Shown piece after piece: positions 26,439 through 35,214 of a stretch of DNA of 64,000 nt. Position numbers and translations under genes: made by a program. The DNA comes from Nitrospira sp. Lineage in GTDB: Bacteria > Nitrospirota > Nitrospiria > Nitrospirales > Nitrospiraceae. Every line of letters begins with the position of its first letter. Within the stretch, counting starts at the first letter, position 1. Below the pieces are notes generated by a model that made no database searches, had not been told where the DNA came from, and saw only the letters and a program-made list of their open reading frames with translations. Location: assembly GCA_024331095.1 (NCBI GenBank), contig JANDJE010000002.1, forward strand, positions 62,001 through 126,000. The letters run 5' to 3'.

Positions 26439-26996
26439 TTATCGGATCCCCCGTTTCTCTTCCTCTTTTTCGAGACGGTCAAACAGGCGATCCGCGTTTT
26501 TGCGGACAAAGTCGCGGACCTCCGCGTTCAGCTCCTTGGCCCTTTCGAGATTGTTCTTCATGTCTTCCAAACTGAGTTTGGCGAGCACATAGTAGGTGTT
26601 GGTTTTTTCATCTTTGTAGCGATCGACGGAGCGCACGCCGCTCAATGTCACCGTGGTGACCGTTTTGATGGCTCGTTCGACGTTTTGTTCCTCGGTGTTC
26701 CGCGTGAAATCTCCCGCCGTCGTCGAGGCGGCATAGTCTCTCATCAGATAGCCCGTATAGGTTTCAAACGTCTTGGCGATTTCCGCGCGCGCTCGATTTT
26801 CAGCGGCATCCCAGGCGAGGGGTTCGTTCTTCACGCCCACCACCGAACCTACCCCATAAAACGCTTTCCGGTCTTTTTCGTTGAATGCCCCGGACCCTCT
26901 TTCCACCCACTTGGGAGGACCGCCACAAGCCGTGAGCCCCACCAGCAGAAGGGCTACAAGACCGGTATTGACCAGCCTCGTCTGCCGCCGCATCAT
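26439..26996 (-). CDS. LPP20-family lipoprotein, short form
   Basis: The 185-aa protein has a leader with lipobox LTAC, then PKWVERGSGAF and FYGVGSV, the LPP20 signature region. An alpha/beta domain and a charged C-terminal helix (FDRLEKEEEKRGIR) follow. It is predicted to be an outer-membrane lipoprotein. It is the first gene of the four-lipoprotein operon, with GGAAGGAGG 6 nt before its ATG. Its counterpart, the long LPP20 protein, closes the operon. Confidence 0.85.
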   Translation of the reverse strand: MMRRQTRLVNTGLVALLLVGLTACGGPPKWVERGSGAFNEKDRKAFYGVGSVVGVKNEPLAWDAAENRARAEIAKTFETYTGYLMRDYAASTTAGDFTRNTEEQNVERAIKTVTTVTLSGVRSVDRYKDEKTNTYYVLAKLSLEDMKNNLERAKELNAEVRDFVRKNADRLFDRLEKEEEKRGIR

Positions 26997-27071
26997 AAGA
27001 ATCCTCCTTCCGAATCACAGGACGATCCCCGTAAGGGCTACCGTCCGTCAGCACGAGAAAAAAGCGATTTC

Positions 27072-27100
27072 ATGCTAACATGCCCCCCTGGTTCCGTCAA
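27072..27100 (-). promoter_or_regulatory. Promoter of the four-lipoprotein operon
   Basis: Reading the minus strand, TTGACG (27100-27095), a 17-bp spacer and TAGCAT (27077-27072) with TGT before the -10 form an extended -10 promoter. The expected leader to the LPP20 ATG is about 70 nt. Confidence 0.55.
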
Positions 27101-27201
27101 CGAAACAGCCTTTCAATCGGTACGAAAATGTCCTCGGTCTTTCTTTCCACCATGGATCGGAAGACCAATCGACCAACCACGTGAAGAGGGAGAAATTGTT
27201 T

Positions 27202-27372
27202 ATGGCGGAGATTCACATCGACAACGGCATCATCACCATCATGAATTTGGACGTGCAGGACACAAAGGCCGCGGCCATCTTGGCCGCCTATCCGATAGAG
27301 CGTCGGGCGGAAATCACCCGCCGCGCTATCAAGATCGGATTGGGCTATCTGAAAGGCGGAGAACAGGAGTAG
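27202..27372 (+). CDS. Small hypothetical protein (56 aa)
   Basis: The 56-aa product, MAEIHIDNGIITIMNLDVQD onward, is unknown to me. It is predicted to have short strands followed by a helix with AILAAYPIERRAEITRRAI. The ATG at 27202 has AGGGAG 9 nt upstream, which favours it over GTG 27181. It stands alone between divergent promoters and a convergent gene. Base composition and codon use look like those of neighbouring genes, and the good ribosome-binding site supports expression. Confidence 0.6.
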   Translation: MAEIHIDNGIITIMNLDVQDTKAAAILAAYPIERRAEITRRAIKIGLGYLKGGEQE

Positions 27373-27471
27373 GAAGTCGCTCGTGCTCGGCTTAGCTTGG
27401 CTTGGATCGAATCGATTGACGTCAACGCCAAGTTTTTCCCCTCAAAAACTCTGAACGCCGGAGAGACGGTG

Positions 27472-28377
27472 CTAAGGAGATGTCGCCTCTCCATCCGACA
27501 GAGGCGCCGGCGGAGGCGAAATCGAGGTCCCTTCGATCAACACGGTATCGCCGTCGCCGTCGATTCTGAGGCTGATGGGATGCTGAGCGCCGTCGGATGC
27601 ACGTTCAACCCGTTCAACAAGGTAAGCTCCCAATTCAGAAGCCATCAGCCATCCGTTTCTGTCCAAGTCCGCTTCGCCGGAGAGGCCGGCCAACAACAGC
27701 CGCACAAAGAGACTCTTGCCGTCGGGACGCAACGATATCTCTCCTTTGCCCGCCGCGCTGACCACCTGGACGGCCCGTCGCTCCCGCTCATCTTCCGGCG
27801 CCACCCGCCCCTCCAGCGACAACCGCGGCGGCGCCGTCACTTCCCACCCGAAGACCGGCGCGTCGAACAAGAGCACCGTATGTTTCGACGCAGTGCGCCG
27901 CGTAAATTCCTTGAGATGCTCGACCGTTATGGATTTACCGATGTGGGCGACCTGCGCGTCCAGAGGGACGAGGTAGCTCCGTTCCTCTCCCTCCGCATCC
28001 CGCGCGGCGCCGACGTGACCGATGTAAAAGATGACCAGTCTGTCCATCCGACCGACTTTTCTCGGCAGAATATCATTGAAAACCTGTTGCAGTCGGCGAG
28101 AGGTGGCGTCCTTTTCGTAAATCTCCACGACCTCGTCAAATCCCAACCGCCGAAACGCCTGCGCAACTTGTTTCGCGTCAGCGATCGCGCCGGGAAGGGG
28201 TTGAGCCACCTGGTAATTTTCAATGCCGATGATGACAGCCCAGGACTTGTAGTAGAGCCCTTCGGGCTTCCCCGCCTGGGCGTACGCATCCGAAGGCGCG
28301 GCGCACCACCAGGCCCCGATCGCCTGCCCCAACAGCACACCGATTATTCCCAGCCCATGCAGAAATCGTCTCGTCAT
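27472..28377 (-). CDS. Caspase-fold (peptidase C14-like) secreted protein lacking the catalytic cysteine
   Basis: The 301-aa protein has a signal peptide (cleavage near AYAQA, residue ~35) and a p20-like domain starting WAVIIGIENYQ. The usual histidine motif FYxGHG reads FYIGHVGAARD (His121). The usual cysteine motif DACxSG reads FDAPVFG, with Pro174 where the nucleophile belongs. VVSAAGKGE and the C-terminal DLDRNGWLMASELGAYL (an EF-hand-like DxDxxG..ExL segment typical of bacterial caspase-like proteins) are intact. It is therefore probably a secreted pseudopeptidase with a binding or regulatory role. It has its own promoter. Confidence 0.82.
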   Translation of the reverse strand: MTRRFLHGLGIIGVLLGQAIGAWWCAAPSDAYAQAGKPEGLYYKSWAVIIGIENYQVAQPLPGAIADAKQVAQAFRRLGFDEVVEIYEKDATSRRLQQVFNDILPRKVGRMDRLVIFYIGHVGAARDAEGEERSYLVPLDAQVAHIGKSITVEHLKEFTRRTASKHTVLLFDAPVFGWEVTAPPRLSLEGRVAPEDERERRAVQVVSAAGKGEISLRPDGKSLFVRLLLAGLSGEADLDRNGWLMASELGAYLVERVERASDGAQHPISLRIDGDGDTVLIEGTSISPPPAPLSDGEATSP

Positions 28378-28380
28378 AAT

Positions 28381-28399
28381 CGGCTTATCGGCTTATCGG
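28381..28399. repeat. Short tandem repeat in the leader of the caspase-like gene
   Basis: CGGCTTAT is repeated twice plus CGG (period 8) just upstream of the ATG of the caspase-like gene, where a ribosome-binding site should be. No Shine-Dalgarno is visible there, so a change in repeat number might alter translation. This is speculative. Confidence 0.5.
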
Positions 28400-28427
28400 T
28401 TCAGATGACAGAAAATGCTCGCGGGCC

Positions 28428-28456
28428 AGACTACCGTTGAGCTCCGACACTGTCAA
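28428..28456 (-). promoter_or_regulatory. Promoter for the caspase-like gene
   Basis: Minus-strand TTGACA (28456-28451), a perfect -35, and a 17-bp spacer lead to TAGTCT (28433-28428). The expected transcript start is about 45 nt before the ATG at 28377. Confidence 0.5.
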
Positions 28457-28527
28457 GAATCCCCGAAGAGCGGACCAGATGCGATCCCACCGACCGCCCC
28501 CAGATCCTGTCTCCACTTTCGTTCAGG

Positions 28528-28556
28528 TTGCAGGCGAATTGTGTTTTCTCCATAAT
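28528..28556 (+). promoter_or_regulatory. Candidate promoter for acs
   Basis: TTGCAG (28528-28533), a 17-bp spacer and CATAAT (28551-28556). The -10 matches 5/6 and the -35 only 3/6, which may mean dependence on an activator. The acs ATG lies about 38 bp after the predicted start of transcription. Confidence 0.42.
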
Positions 28557-28599
28557 GCGCGCAGGCGCTATCGATCGACACAAAAGGAGGTCGTGACTC

Positions 28600-30489
28600 A
28601 TGACGGAAGAGATTGAAACTCTCTTAAAAGAAAGCCGACTGCATCGTCCCTCCACCCAAACCGTCGCCAACGCCTACGTCAAGGACTATGATACCGAGTA
28701 CAAAAAATCCATCGCCGACCCGGAAGGGTTTTGGAGCAACGCAGCACGAGAATTGGAATGGTTTTCTCCCTGGCACACCGTCCTGGAATGGAACTATCCC
28801 TGGGCCAAATGGTTCGTCGGCGCCACCTGCAACATCGCCTACAATTGTCTCGATCGCCACGTCAAAACCTGGCGTAAGAACAAAGTGGCGCTGATCTGGG
28901 TGGGAGAACACGATCAAGAACGCATTTTCACTTATGCGGAGCTGTATCGCCAAGTCAATCGCTGTGCCAACGCGCTCAAGAAACTCGGCATCGCGAAAGG
29001 CGATCGAGTGACCATTTATCTTCCCAAAATCCCCGAACAGATGATCGCCATGCTGGCCTGCGCCAGAATCGGAGCGATTCACAGCGTGGTCTATTCCGGC
29101 TTCAGCGCCCCGGCCCTCGCCAGCCGCATCCATGACGCGGAATCCAAGGCGGTCATCACCGCCGACGTGGGATTCGACAGGGGCAAGACGATTCCGTTGA
29201 AATCGGTAGTGGATGAAGCCCTCAGAACCTGCCCGACGGTGAACCACGTCGTGGTGGTCCGCCGCCAACCGATCGAGCATCCCCTCTCCCCCCCCAAAGA
29301 ACTCGACTGGCATGAATGGTTACGGAGCGAGCCGACGACTTGTCCGGCGGAACCGCTCGATGCCGAAGCTCCTCTGTACATTCTGTACACATCGGGCACC
29401 ACCGGCAGACCCAAGGGTGTAGTCCACGTCCACGGGGGCTACATGGTGGGCACGTACATTACGACCAAGTACGTCTTCGATCTCAAAGACGACGACGTGT
29501 ACTTCTGTGTGGCCGATCCCGGTTGGGTCACAGGACACAGTTACATTGTTTATGGCCCTCTCCTCAACGGCGCCACGATCCTGACCGCCGAAGGCAAACC
29601 CGACTATCCGAATCCCGGCCGCTGGTGGGACCTGATCGAGCGATATGGAGTCTCCATTTTTTACACCACCCCGACCGCGATTCGCCTGTTGATGCGCTAC
29701 GGAGAGGAGTGGCCGGCAAAATATAACCTGTCGTCGCTCCGCATCCTCGGCAGCGTCGGCGAACCCATCAACCCGGAAGCTTGGGAGTGGTTCCACCGCG
29801 TCACCGGAGGAGAGAAACCCATCATGGACACCTGGTGGCAGACGGAAACCGGCGCCATCCTCGTCACGCCGCTCCCGTCCATGCCGCTCAAACCGGGCTC
29901 CGCGGCCAAACCGTTCTTGGGCGTGGAGGCGGATGTGGTCGATCGCGACGGCAACTGCCTGCCTCCCAACGCCGGCGGTTTGGCCGTTATTAAGAAACCT
30001 TGGCCCTCCATGATGCGCACCATCTACAAAGATCCCGAACGGTATCAGACCTATTGGAATACAATCCCCAACTGCTATACCGCCGGAGACATCTGCCACA
30101 AGGACGAGGACGGCTACTTTTGGTTCATGGGAAGGGCGGACGACGTCATCAAGGTGGCCGGCAACCGATTGGGGACGGCGGAAGTGGAGAGCGCCTTGGT
30201 CAGCCACCCTGCCATCGCGGAAGCGGCGGTGATCGGCAAACCGCACAAAACGGTGGGCGAATCCATCAAGGCCTTCATCATTCTCAAACAAGGCGAGCAG
30301 GAAAGTCCGGCGCTGATCAAATCCATTAAAGACCATGTGCTCAAGGAGCTGGGCAAGATCGCCGTCCCATCGGAAATCGACATCGTCTCCTCGCTGCCCA
30401 AAACCAGGTCCGGAAAAATCATGCGGCGGGTTCTGAAAGCCAAAGAACTGGGTCAGGACCCCGGCGATCTTTCAACGATCGAGGAGTAA
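28600..30489 (+). CDS. acs: Acetyl-CoA synthetase
   Basis: Acs activates acetate to acetyl-CoA through acetyl-AMP. The 629-aa protein has the adenylate-forming P-loop [14 protein letters not shown] (263-276), the [10 protein letters not shown] core motif, [20 protein letters not shown], and the C-terminal RSGKIMRR. There Lys606 is the residue regulated by acetylation in homologues. The ATG follows a perfect AGGAGGT. Length and motifs fit acetyl-CoA synthetase; a preference for propionate cannot be excluded. A small membrane protein gene follows, initiated within the same ribosome-binding stretch at its 3' end. Confidence 0.95.
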   Translation: MTEEIETLLKESRLHRPSTQTVANAYVKDYDTEYKKSIADPEGFWSNAARELEWFSPWHTVLEWNYPWAKWFVGATCNIAYNCLDRHVKTWRKNKVALIWVGEHDQERIFTYAELYRQVNRCANALKKLGIAKGDRVTIYLPKIPEQMIAMLACARIGAIHSVVYSGFSAPALASRIHDAESKAVITADVGFDRGKTIPLKSVVDEALRTCPTVNHVVVVRRQPIEHPLSPPKELDWHEWLRSEPTTCPAEPLDAEAPLYILYTSGTTGRPKGVVHVHGGYMVGTYITTKYVFDLKDDDVYFCVADPGWVTGHSYIVYGPLLNGATILTAEGKPDYPNPGRWWDLIERYGVSIFYTTPTAIRLLMRYGEEWPAKYNLSSLRILGSVGEPINPEAWEWFHRVTGGEKPIMDTWWQTETGAILVTPLPSMPLKPGSAAKPFLGVEADVVDRDGNCLPPNAGGLAVIKKPWPSMMRTIYKDPERYQTYWNTIPNCYTAGDICHKDEDGYFWFMGRADDVIKVAGNRLGTAEVESALVSHPAIAEAAVIGKPHKTVGESIKAFIILKQGEQESPALIKSIKDHVLKELGKIAVPSEIDIVSSLPKTRSGKIMRRVLKAKELGQDPGDLSTIEE

Positions 30490-30494
30490 CGGTC

Positions 30495-30719
30495 GTGGGA
30501 AGGGGCGGAAGAAGGCCGGGTGAGCCGATTTATCAGCGGCGGCACATGATCGCGCTCGCCGGCGCGGTGACGCTCCCGGTCATCGTCGTGCAGGGTTACA
30601 AGGTCTTCGTCGGCCCGCTTAGCTTCGACATGCAACTGTTGGTGGTCATCGTCGTCTCGGTCTTCTCCGGAATCGGTCTGTATTTCTTCTATCGCTCTTC
30701 GGCGCGGAATGAGCCGTGA
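30495..30719 (+). CDS. Small inner-membrane protein (74 aa)
   Basis: The product has two predicted membrane helices (MIALAGAVTLPVIVV and LLVVIVVSVFSGIGLYFFY) separated by a short loop, and basic N- and C-termini. The GTG at 30495 has GAGGAG 8 nt upstream, formed by the last acs codons, so it is translated with acs. I do not recognise the family. The placement recalls small helper proteins beside transport or acetate genes, but this is inference. Confidence 0.65.
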   Translation: MGRGGRRPGEPIYQRRHMIALAGAVTLPVIVVQGYKVFVGPLSFDMQLLVVIVVSVFSGIGLYFFYRSSARNEP

Positions 30720-30754
30720 GGCGGGGCCGACTTCCGGCCCATCTCAAGAATCCG

Positions 30755-31414
30755 TCAGATCAAGCCCCGCTTCTGAAGATAGTCCGTGTCGATGACCGGA
30801 GGGGCTTTGGTTTTGGGGAGCTGACTCCGCTCCTGAAGCAACCGCTCGACGTACTTGCCGATCAAGTCAGACTCAAGATTGAGGGGCTCGTTCACCTGCT
30901 TCAGCCCCAAGGTCGTCACCTTCGCCGTATGGGGAATGACTGCGACGCTGAAGCTGCGATCGGTCATCTCGTTGATCGTCAGGCTGACGCCGTCCACCGC
31001 GATCGAGCCCTTGGCCACACAGTACCGCAAGATCGACGCCGGCGCCTCGATAGTCATCACGATGGACTCGCCTTCCTGCCTCCGACTCCTGACGACGCCG
31101 ACCCCGTCCACATGGCCGGCCACCAGATGCCCGCCGATGCGTTCGTTGAAACGCATCGCCCGCTCCAAATTGACCGGCGCGCCGACGGCGACTCCGCCCA
31201 ACGTGGTCACGGCAAGCGTCTCCGGCGACACGTCCACGGAAAAGTCGTTCTTGCCGATCGAGACCGCCGTCAAACACACGCCGTTGACGCTCACGCTGTC
31301 GCCGATCTTGAGGTCGCCCATCACGATCGAGGCCAAAATGGTCAGTCTGGCGCCCTTCAACGTCTTCTCCACGGACACCACCGCGCCCATTTCCTCGACG
31401 ATGCCTGTGAACAT
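30755..31414 (-). CDS. ribE: Riboflavin synthase, alpha chain
   Basis: Riboflavin synthase dismutates two lumazine molecules to riboflavin. The 219-aa protein shows its two tandem barrels. Each has the G(x)SV.VNGVCLT / GSIAVDGVSLTIN motif, and the N-terminus MFTGIVEEMG is diagnostic. GGHLVAGHVDG marks the first lumazine site. ribD lies 3 kb upstream on the same strand, not adjacent. No FMN-riboswitch-like leader is visible in the ~70-nt upstream region. Confidence 0.95.
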   Translation of the reverse strand: MFTGIVEEMGAVVSVEKTLKGARLTILASIVMGDLKIGDSVSVNGVCLTAVSIGKNDFSVDVSPETLAVTTLGGVAVGAPVNLERAMRFNERIGGHLVAGHVDGVGVVRSRRQEGESIVMTIEAPASILRYCVAKGSIAVDGVSLTINEMTDRSFSVAVIPHTAKVTTLGLKQVNEPLNLESDLIGKYVERLLQERSQLPKTKAPPVIDTDYLQKRGLI

Positions 31415-31488
31415 GCTTCAGCGCTCCATCATAATACGCATCATGCACATGCGACGGCCCAAATCATTTTCCTGCCCGCCTCGCGACC

Positions 31489-31497
31489 ATTATAACA
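31489..31497 (-). promoter_or_regulatory. Extended -10 promoter for ribE
   Basis: On the minus strand TGTTATAAT is a perfect extended -10 (TGn + TATAAT, hexamer at 31494-31489). No -35 match lies 16-18 bp upstream, which is common for extended -10 promoters. It sits about 75 bp before the ribE ATG. Confidence 0.5.
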
Positions 31498-31521
31498 TCG
31501 CCGGCAATCCTAGCCGGCACC

Positions 31522-32691
31522 CTATCGGCGTCTCATCGCCGACCAGAACAGACCTCCGGCCGCGAGTTGAATGGCCGCGATGACGGCGAAGGCCTCTTCG
31601 TAGCTCAGACGCGCGATCAACAGCCCGGCCAACAAAGGCCCGCTCGCATGGCCGATGTCCATGATCGTTCCCTGCATCCCCATGCCGGCTCCCAGTCGTT
31701 TAAACTCGGAACTGTCCGCCACCAGAGCCGACGAGGAGGAAGACACGACCGCTTCGCCGAAGCCGAACCCCGCCGAAAGCGCAAGCAGGACGGGAAACCA
31801 CGATACCCGGGGAATACAGACGAACGTCGCCGCGCATATGAAAAGTCCGAACAGAATCAGAGGCCGGCGCCCAATCCGATCGGACACCCGTCCCATAATC
31901 GGTTTGGAAAAAAATGAGGTGAAGGCTTGCACACTGAATAGGAGCCCCACCTCGCCGGGGTTCAGCCCGGCCTTGACTCCGTACAACGGCAAAAAGGCCA
32001 TCAAGGCGCCGTTGGCGATCATCTTTGCCGCGTCGGTCACGCTGGTGACCAACACCTTTGTATTCTTCGCGACTGCGGCAAATCCTTTCCACATTTCGGA
32101 CCATACCGCCGCCAATCGCTTGTCTTGGACCGACGAAGCCGCGACGTTCAACGGCAGACTGTAAAACAACGCCATGCCGACGCAGCCGAAGAGGCCGGCC
32201 GTCACGAACGTCGTGGAGAAGCCCGCGTCGTGCACCAGGACCCCTCCGAGAAACGGCCCCAGCAAGGCTCCCGACTGCGTACAGGCCGTATAGGTGCCCA
32301 ACGCCGCGCCGCGCTTCTCGCGATACAGCTCGGCGACCGTCGCCAGCGCGCTGGGAGCGAAGACGGCCGTGGCGAGTCCATGAACAAACCGTAACAGGGT
32401 GAGGGCGTCGACGTCGCTCACGAAGGGGTACAGAAACGGCGGCAGCCCGAACGCGACAACTCCAACCCGTAACAGCATGCGCCTGCCGTACAGATCGGAC
32501 AGGGCTCCGGCCGGCAGCTTCAGCAAAACACCGGTCAGGGTTGAAACGGAAACGACCAAGCCGATCCGTTCCGGACTCGCGCCGAGCGATTCGGCGAACA
32601 GCGACAAAGCCGGCATCCGCACCATGTTGTAACTGATGAAACAAAAGACGCCGACCGTGCAGATCAACGCGAAACTGCGGGAAGTCGTCAT
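31522..32691 (-). CDS. Major facilitator superfamily transporter
   Basis: The 389-aa protein (from ATG 32691) has twelve hydrophobic segments and the loop 2-3 signature LPAGALSDLYGRRMLL. A second-half equivalent, GRVSDRIGRRPLILFG, is also present. The segment TACTQSGALLGPFLGG recalls the motif-C region of drug:H+ antiporters, so an efflux role is possible, but the substrate is unknown. ATG at residue 26 of the longest frame was preferred because the preceding residues are charged and unlike a transporter N-terminus. No clear ribosome-binding site helps to decide. Confidence 0.85.
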   Translation of the reverse strand: MTTSRSFALICTVGVFCFISYNMVRMPALSLFAESLGASPERIGLVVSVSTLTGVLLKLPAGALSDLYGRRMLLRVGVVAFGLPPFLYPFVSDVDALTLLRFVHGLATAVFAPSALATVAELYREKRGAALGTYTACTQSGALLGPFLGGVLVHDAGFSTTFVTAGLFGCVGMALFYSLPLNVAASSVQDKRLAAVWSEMWKGFAAVAKNTKVLVTSVTDAAKMIANGALMAFLPLYGVKAGLNPGEVGLLFSVQAFTSFFSKPIMGRVSDRIGRRPLILFGLFICAATFVCIPRVSWFPVLLALSAGFGFGEAVVSSSSSALVADSSEFKRLGAGMGMQGTIMDIGHASGPLLAGLLIARLSYEEAFAVIAAIQLAAGGLFWSAMRRR

Positions 32692-32821
32692 GGCCGCAAC
32701 GCTCTGGCGCGACCGGAAGGTTGAATCTTCGACACCTCTTTTTGAACCGGAGCCTTCTCGGCGCAAACAGGCCGAGCAAGATGGTCATTTGCCTTCGCAC
32801 GGCGACACCGCCCTCCGCCGC

Positions 32822-34108
32822 TCACGGTTGATCCTCAACCGCAATCGTCAAGTGAACGGGGAAGAGCTCATCGGCCGTTTGTCGGAGCCTTGCTTGCTGA
32901 AGCAAGGTTTTGAGGGACGGCGTGACCGTCCCTTCGAACGAAACCCGTCCGTCGGTGACCACGGTGACCGGTTTGGACGGGTCGATCAGGCGGTCATTCA
33001 AAAACAGGCTGTACCGCCGAATCCGCTCCGTCTTCACTTCGATGCGATTCGCCTCCACGATGGAGGCGTCGAGCTTGGCATATTCCCGCCGTCTGATCCG
33101 TTCGTCCGTCCTGTCGACCAAGTCGTCGGAAAAGGCCGCGATCCGATCGGTCGCGTCCACACGCACCCACCCGAACGGTTGAAGGTGGCTCGCGTCCCGC
33201 ACGACCGTGAGCCGGGTCGGCAATGGATCGCGACGGCGACCGCCGAGCCACGCGACGAGATCCGGCAGCTCCTCCCTTGGGAAATAGTGGCCTCCCGCCA
33301 TGGGATGTTCCCGTTGATGCTCACGATAGACATAGCGATAGCCGAGCGTCTCCAGTTCTCGCGCGATGGACCGGCTCAGTTCCACCGGCATGACCTCATC
33401 TTTCGCTCCATGAATGATGTAGACCGGCGTATTGCGGAGATTCTCCAGAAACGGCATCAGCACCCGGTCCAACCCGCCGGCCATCGGCGCGATGCCCGCG
33501 AACAACGGAGCGTGGTGCGTGCCGATCAACAACGTTCCGATGCCGCCGTTCGACATGCCGGTCAAAAAAATCCGGTTCGGGTCAATGCGATACCTCCTCC
33601 GAAGGTCGTGAATGGTCGCCAACACCAACTCCTCGGCCCGTCGCGTAAACCAAGCCCCTGACGGATAGGTCGGACAGGCCAAGATGTATGCATCGCCCAA
33701 TCGCTCCCGCCACCGTTCTAAATAGGCTTCGCCGTCAAAGCCGGCCCCGTGCAAACAGACGACCAAGCCCATGCTGCTCGATGGGTGATACGACGCGGGA
33801 ACGGCGATGGATACGGAATAGAACTTCCCCCGAACGGCCACCTGCAAATCAGGAACGGTGCCGGTCGGCTGTTCGCCATAGAGTCGTCCGGTTCTGATGA
33901 TCTTGCTCACTCGTTCAATGGACGATTCCGGATGGGTCAGGATCTCTTGCAACAAACGATCGGCATCCTCGTTCGCCGCTGCGTCGAGGTACCGGAACAC
34001 CTTGGCCGCCAGGTCGCCCGATGGTTCGGTTCCGCTCTCGGCGCGACCGTCAACCGGCTGCCAACCGAGCCACACAAGAAGGACCGCGCCAAGGATCGAG
34101 CCGATCAT
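32822..34108 (-). CDS. Secreted alpha/beta hydrolase (esterase/depolymerase-like)
   Basis: The 428-aa protein has an N-terminal signal peptide (cleavage near DGRA, ~residue 23), then an alpha/beta-hydrolase domain. The visible triad is Ser in LTGMSNGGIG, Asp in IHGAKDEVMP and His in HPMAGGHYFP, with oxyanion loop VVCLHGAGFDG. This resembles feruloyl-esterase/PHB-depolymerase-like enzymes. The C-terminal ~130 residues (from RLTVVRDASHL) form an extra strand-rich domain that I cannot name. Its ATG overlaps the ribD stop (ATGA, 34105-34108), so it is co-translated with a riboflavin gene for no obvious reason. Confidence 0.83.
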   Translation of the reverse strand: MIGSILGAVLLVWLGWQPVDGRAESGTEPSGDLAAKVFRYLDAAANEDADRLLQEILTHPESSIERVSKIIRTGRLYGEQPTGTVPDLQVAVRGKFYSVSIAVPASYHPSSSMGLVVCLHGAGFDGEAYLERWRERLGDAYILACPTYPSGAWFTRRAEELVLATIHDLRRRYRIDPNRIFLTGMSNGGIGTLLIGTHHAPLFAGIAPMAGGLDRVLMPFLENLRNTPVYIIHGAKDEVMPVELSRSIARELETLGYRYVYREHQREHPMAGGHYFPREELPDLVAWLGGRRRDPLPTRLTVVRDASHLQPFGWVRVDATDRIAAFSDDLVDRTDERIRRREYAKLDASIVEANRIEVKTERIRRYSLFLNDRLIDPSKPVTVVTDGRVSFEGTVTPSLKTLLQQARLRQTADELFPVHLTIAVEDQP

Positions 34109-35214
34109 ACATCACCCTCAACGACCAGATCGCCGCCGACCGCGCGGGTCGTCAGATGACGCAGCCTCACCGCTGAAGCCAGGCGAGCCGGGCCTTTTCC
34201 TCCGATGACGCTTTTCGCGTCATCGCCGCCGAGCAACAACGGCGCGACATAGAGACGGACGCGCTGGACGAGTCGCGCCTTCAGCATGGCCGCATTCAGC
34301 TTGCCGCCGCCTTCCAACAAGACCGAGATGATTCCCCTCTTGCCGAGATCGCTCATCAGGGCGGCCAGCGAGACGTTCCCTCCCGCGACGGGAAGCGTGA
34401 GGACTTCGATCCCTTGTTCGAGCAACGCCCGCTTCTTGAGCGGATCGGCCAACGCGGTCGTGGCCACCACCGTCTTTGCCGCTTCCTGTTGCATTAAGAT
34501 CTTGGCCTTCGGCGGAATACGCAATCGGCCGTCCACGACGACGCGGAGCGGCTGTCTTTCGGCCAACCGGGTAAGCCGCGGACCGATCCGCGCGGTCAAC
34601 GATGGATCATCTCGCACCACCGTCCCCACGCCGACCAGGACGGCGTCCGTTTCCCGACGGAGCCGATGAGTTTCTCGACGCGACGGTCGGCCGGTGATCC
34701 ACTTCGATTCCCCGGTCGCGGTGGCGATTTTTCCGTCCAGCGTCATGCCGGCCTTCAAGGTGACGTAGGGACGTTTCGTTTTGATCCAATGGGAGTAGGC
34801 CTTGTTCAATTCCTCGGCCTCCCGTCGAGCCACGCCGACTGTCACCGCAAGTCCGGCCCGGCGGAGCGCGGCCACGCCCTTTCCCCTGACCGACGGATTG
34901 GGATCGGTCATCGCGACGACCACGCGACGGATACCGGAACCGATCACGGCCGGGACGCAGGGAGGCGTTCGTTTTTTCCGGTGACAACAGGGCTCGAGCG
35001 TGACGTAGAGCGTCGCGCCCGCGGCAAGATCTCCCGCTTGACGGAGGGCCAAGATTTCAGCATGAGGAAGGCCGGGGCGGAGATGAAACCCTCGGCCCAC
35101 GATTCGCCCCTCGCTCACGACGACGGCGCCGACCATCGGGTTGGGACTTGCCGTTCCCCGACCTTTCTCGGCGAGGCGGAGAGCAAGGGCCATGAAATCG
35201 AGGTCGCGCGTCAC
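34105..35214 (-). CDS. ribD: Riboflavin biosynthesis deaminase/reductase RibD
   Basis: RibD catalyses the second and third steps of riboflavin synthesis. The N-terminal deaminase domain shows ASPNPMVGAVVV, the zinc ligands of HAEILAL, and EPCCH with a later PPCVPAV cysteine. The C-terminal reductase domain has TLKAGMTLDGKIAT, SKWITG, DAVLVGVGTV and LLEGGGKLNAAML. I placed the start at GTG 35214, which overlaps the ppdK stop as GTGA. The longer frame lies inside ppdK. The length is then 369 aa, the family norm. Confidence 0.92.
   Translation of the reverse strand: MTRDLDFMALALRLAEKGRGTASPNPMVGAVVVSEGRIVGRGFHLRPGLPHAEILALRQAGDLAAGATLYVTLEPCCHRKKRTPPCVPAVIGSGIRRVVVAMTDPNPSVRGKGVAALRRAGLAVTVGVARREAEELNKAYSHWIKTKRPYVTLKAGMTLDGKIATATGESKWITGRPSRRETHRLRRETDAVLVGVGTVVRDDPSLTARIGPRLTRLAERQPLRVVVDGRLRIPPKAKILMQQEAAKTVVATTALADPLKKRALLEQGIEVLTLPVAGGNVSLAALMSDLGKRGIISVLLEGGGKLNAAMLKARLVQRVRLYVAPLLLGGDDAKSVIGGKGPARLASAVRLRHLTTRAVGGDLVVEGDV

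Noticed and set aside
31415-31521. FMN riboswitch upstream of ribE.
   Set aside because: The space after the promoter is about 70 nt, too short for the aptamer, and the conserved elements are absent.
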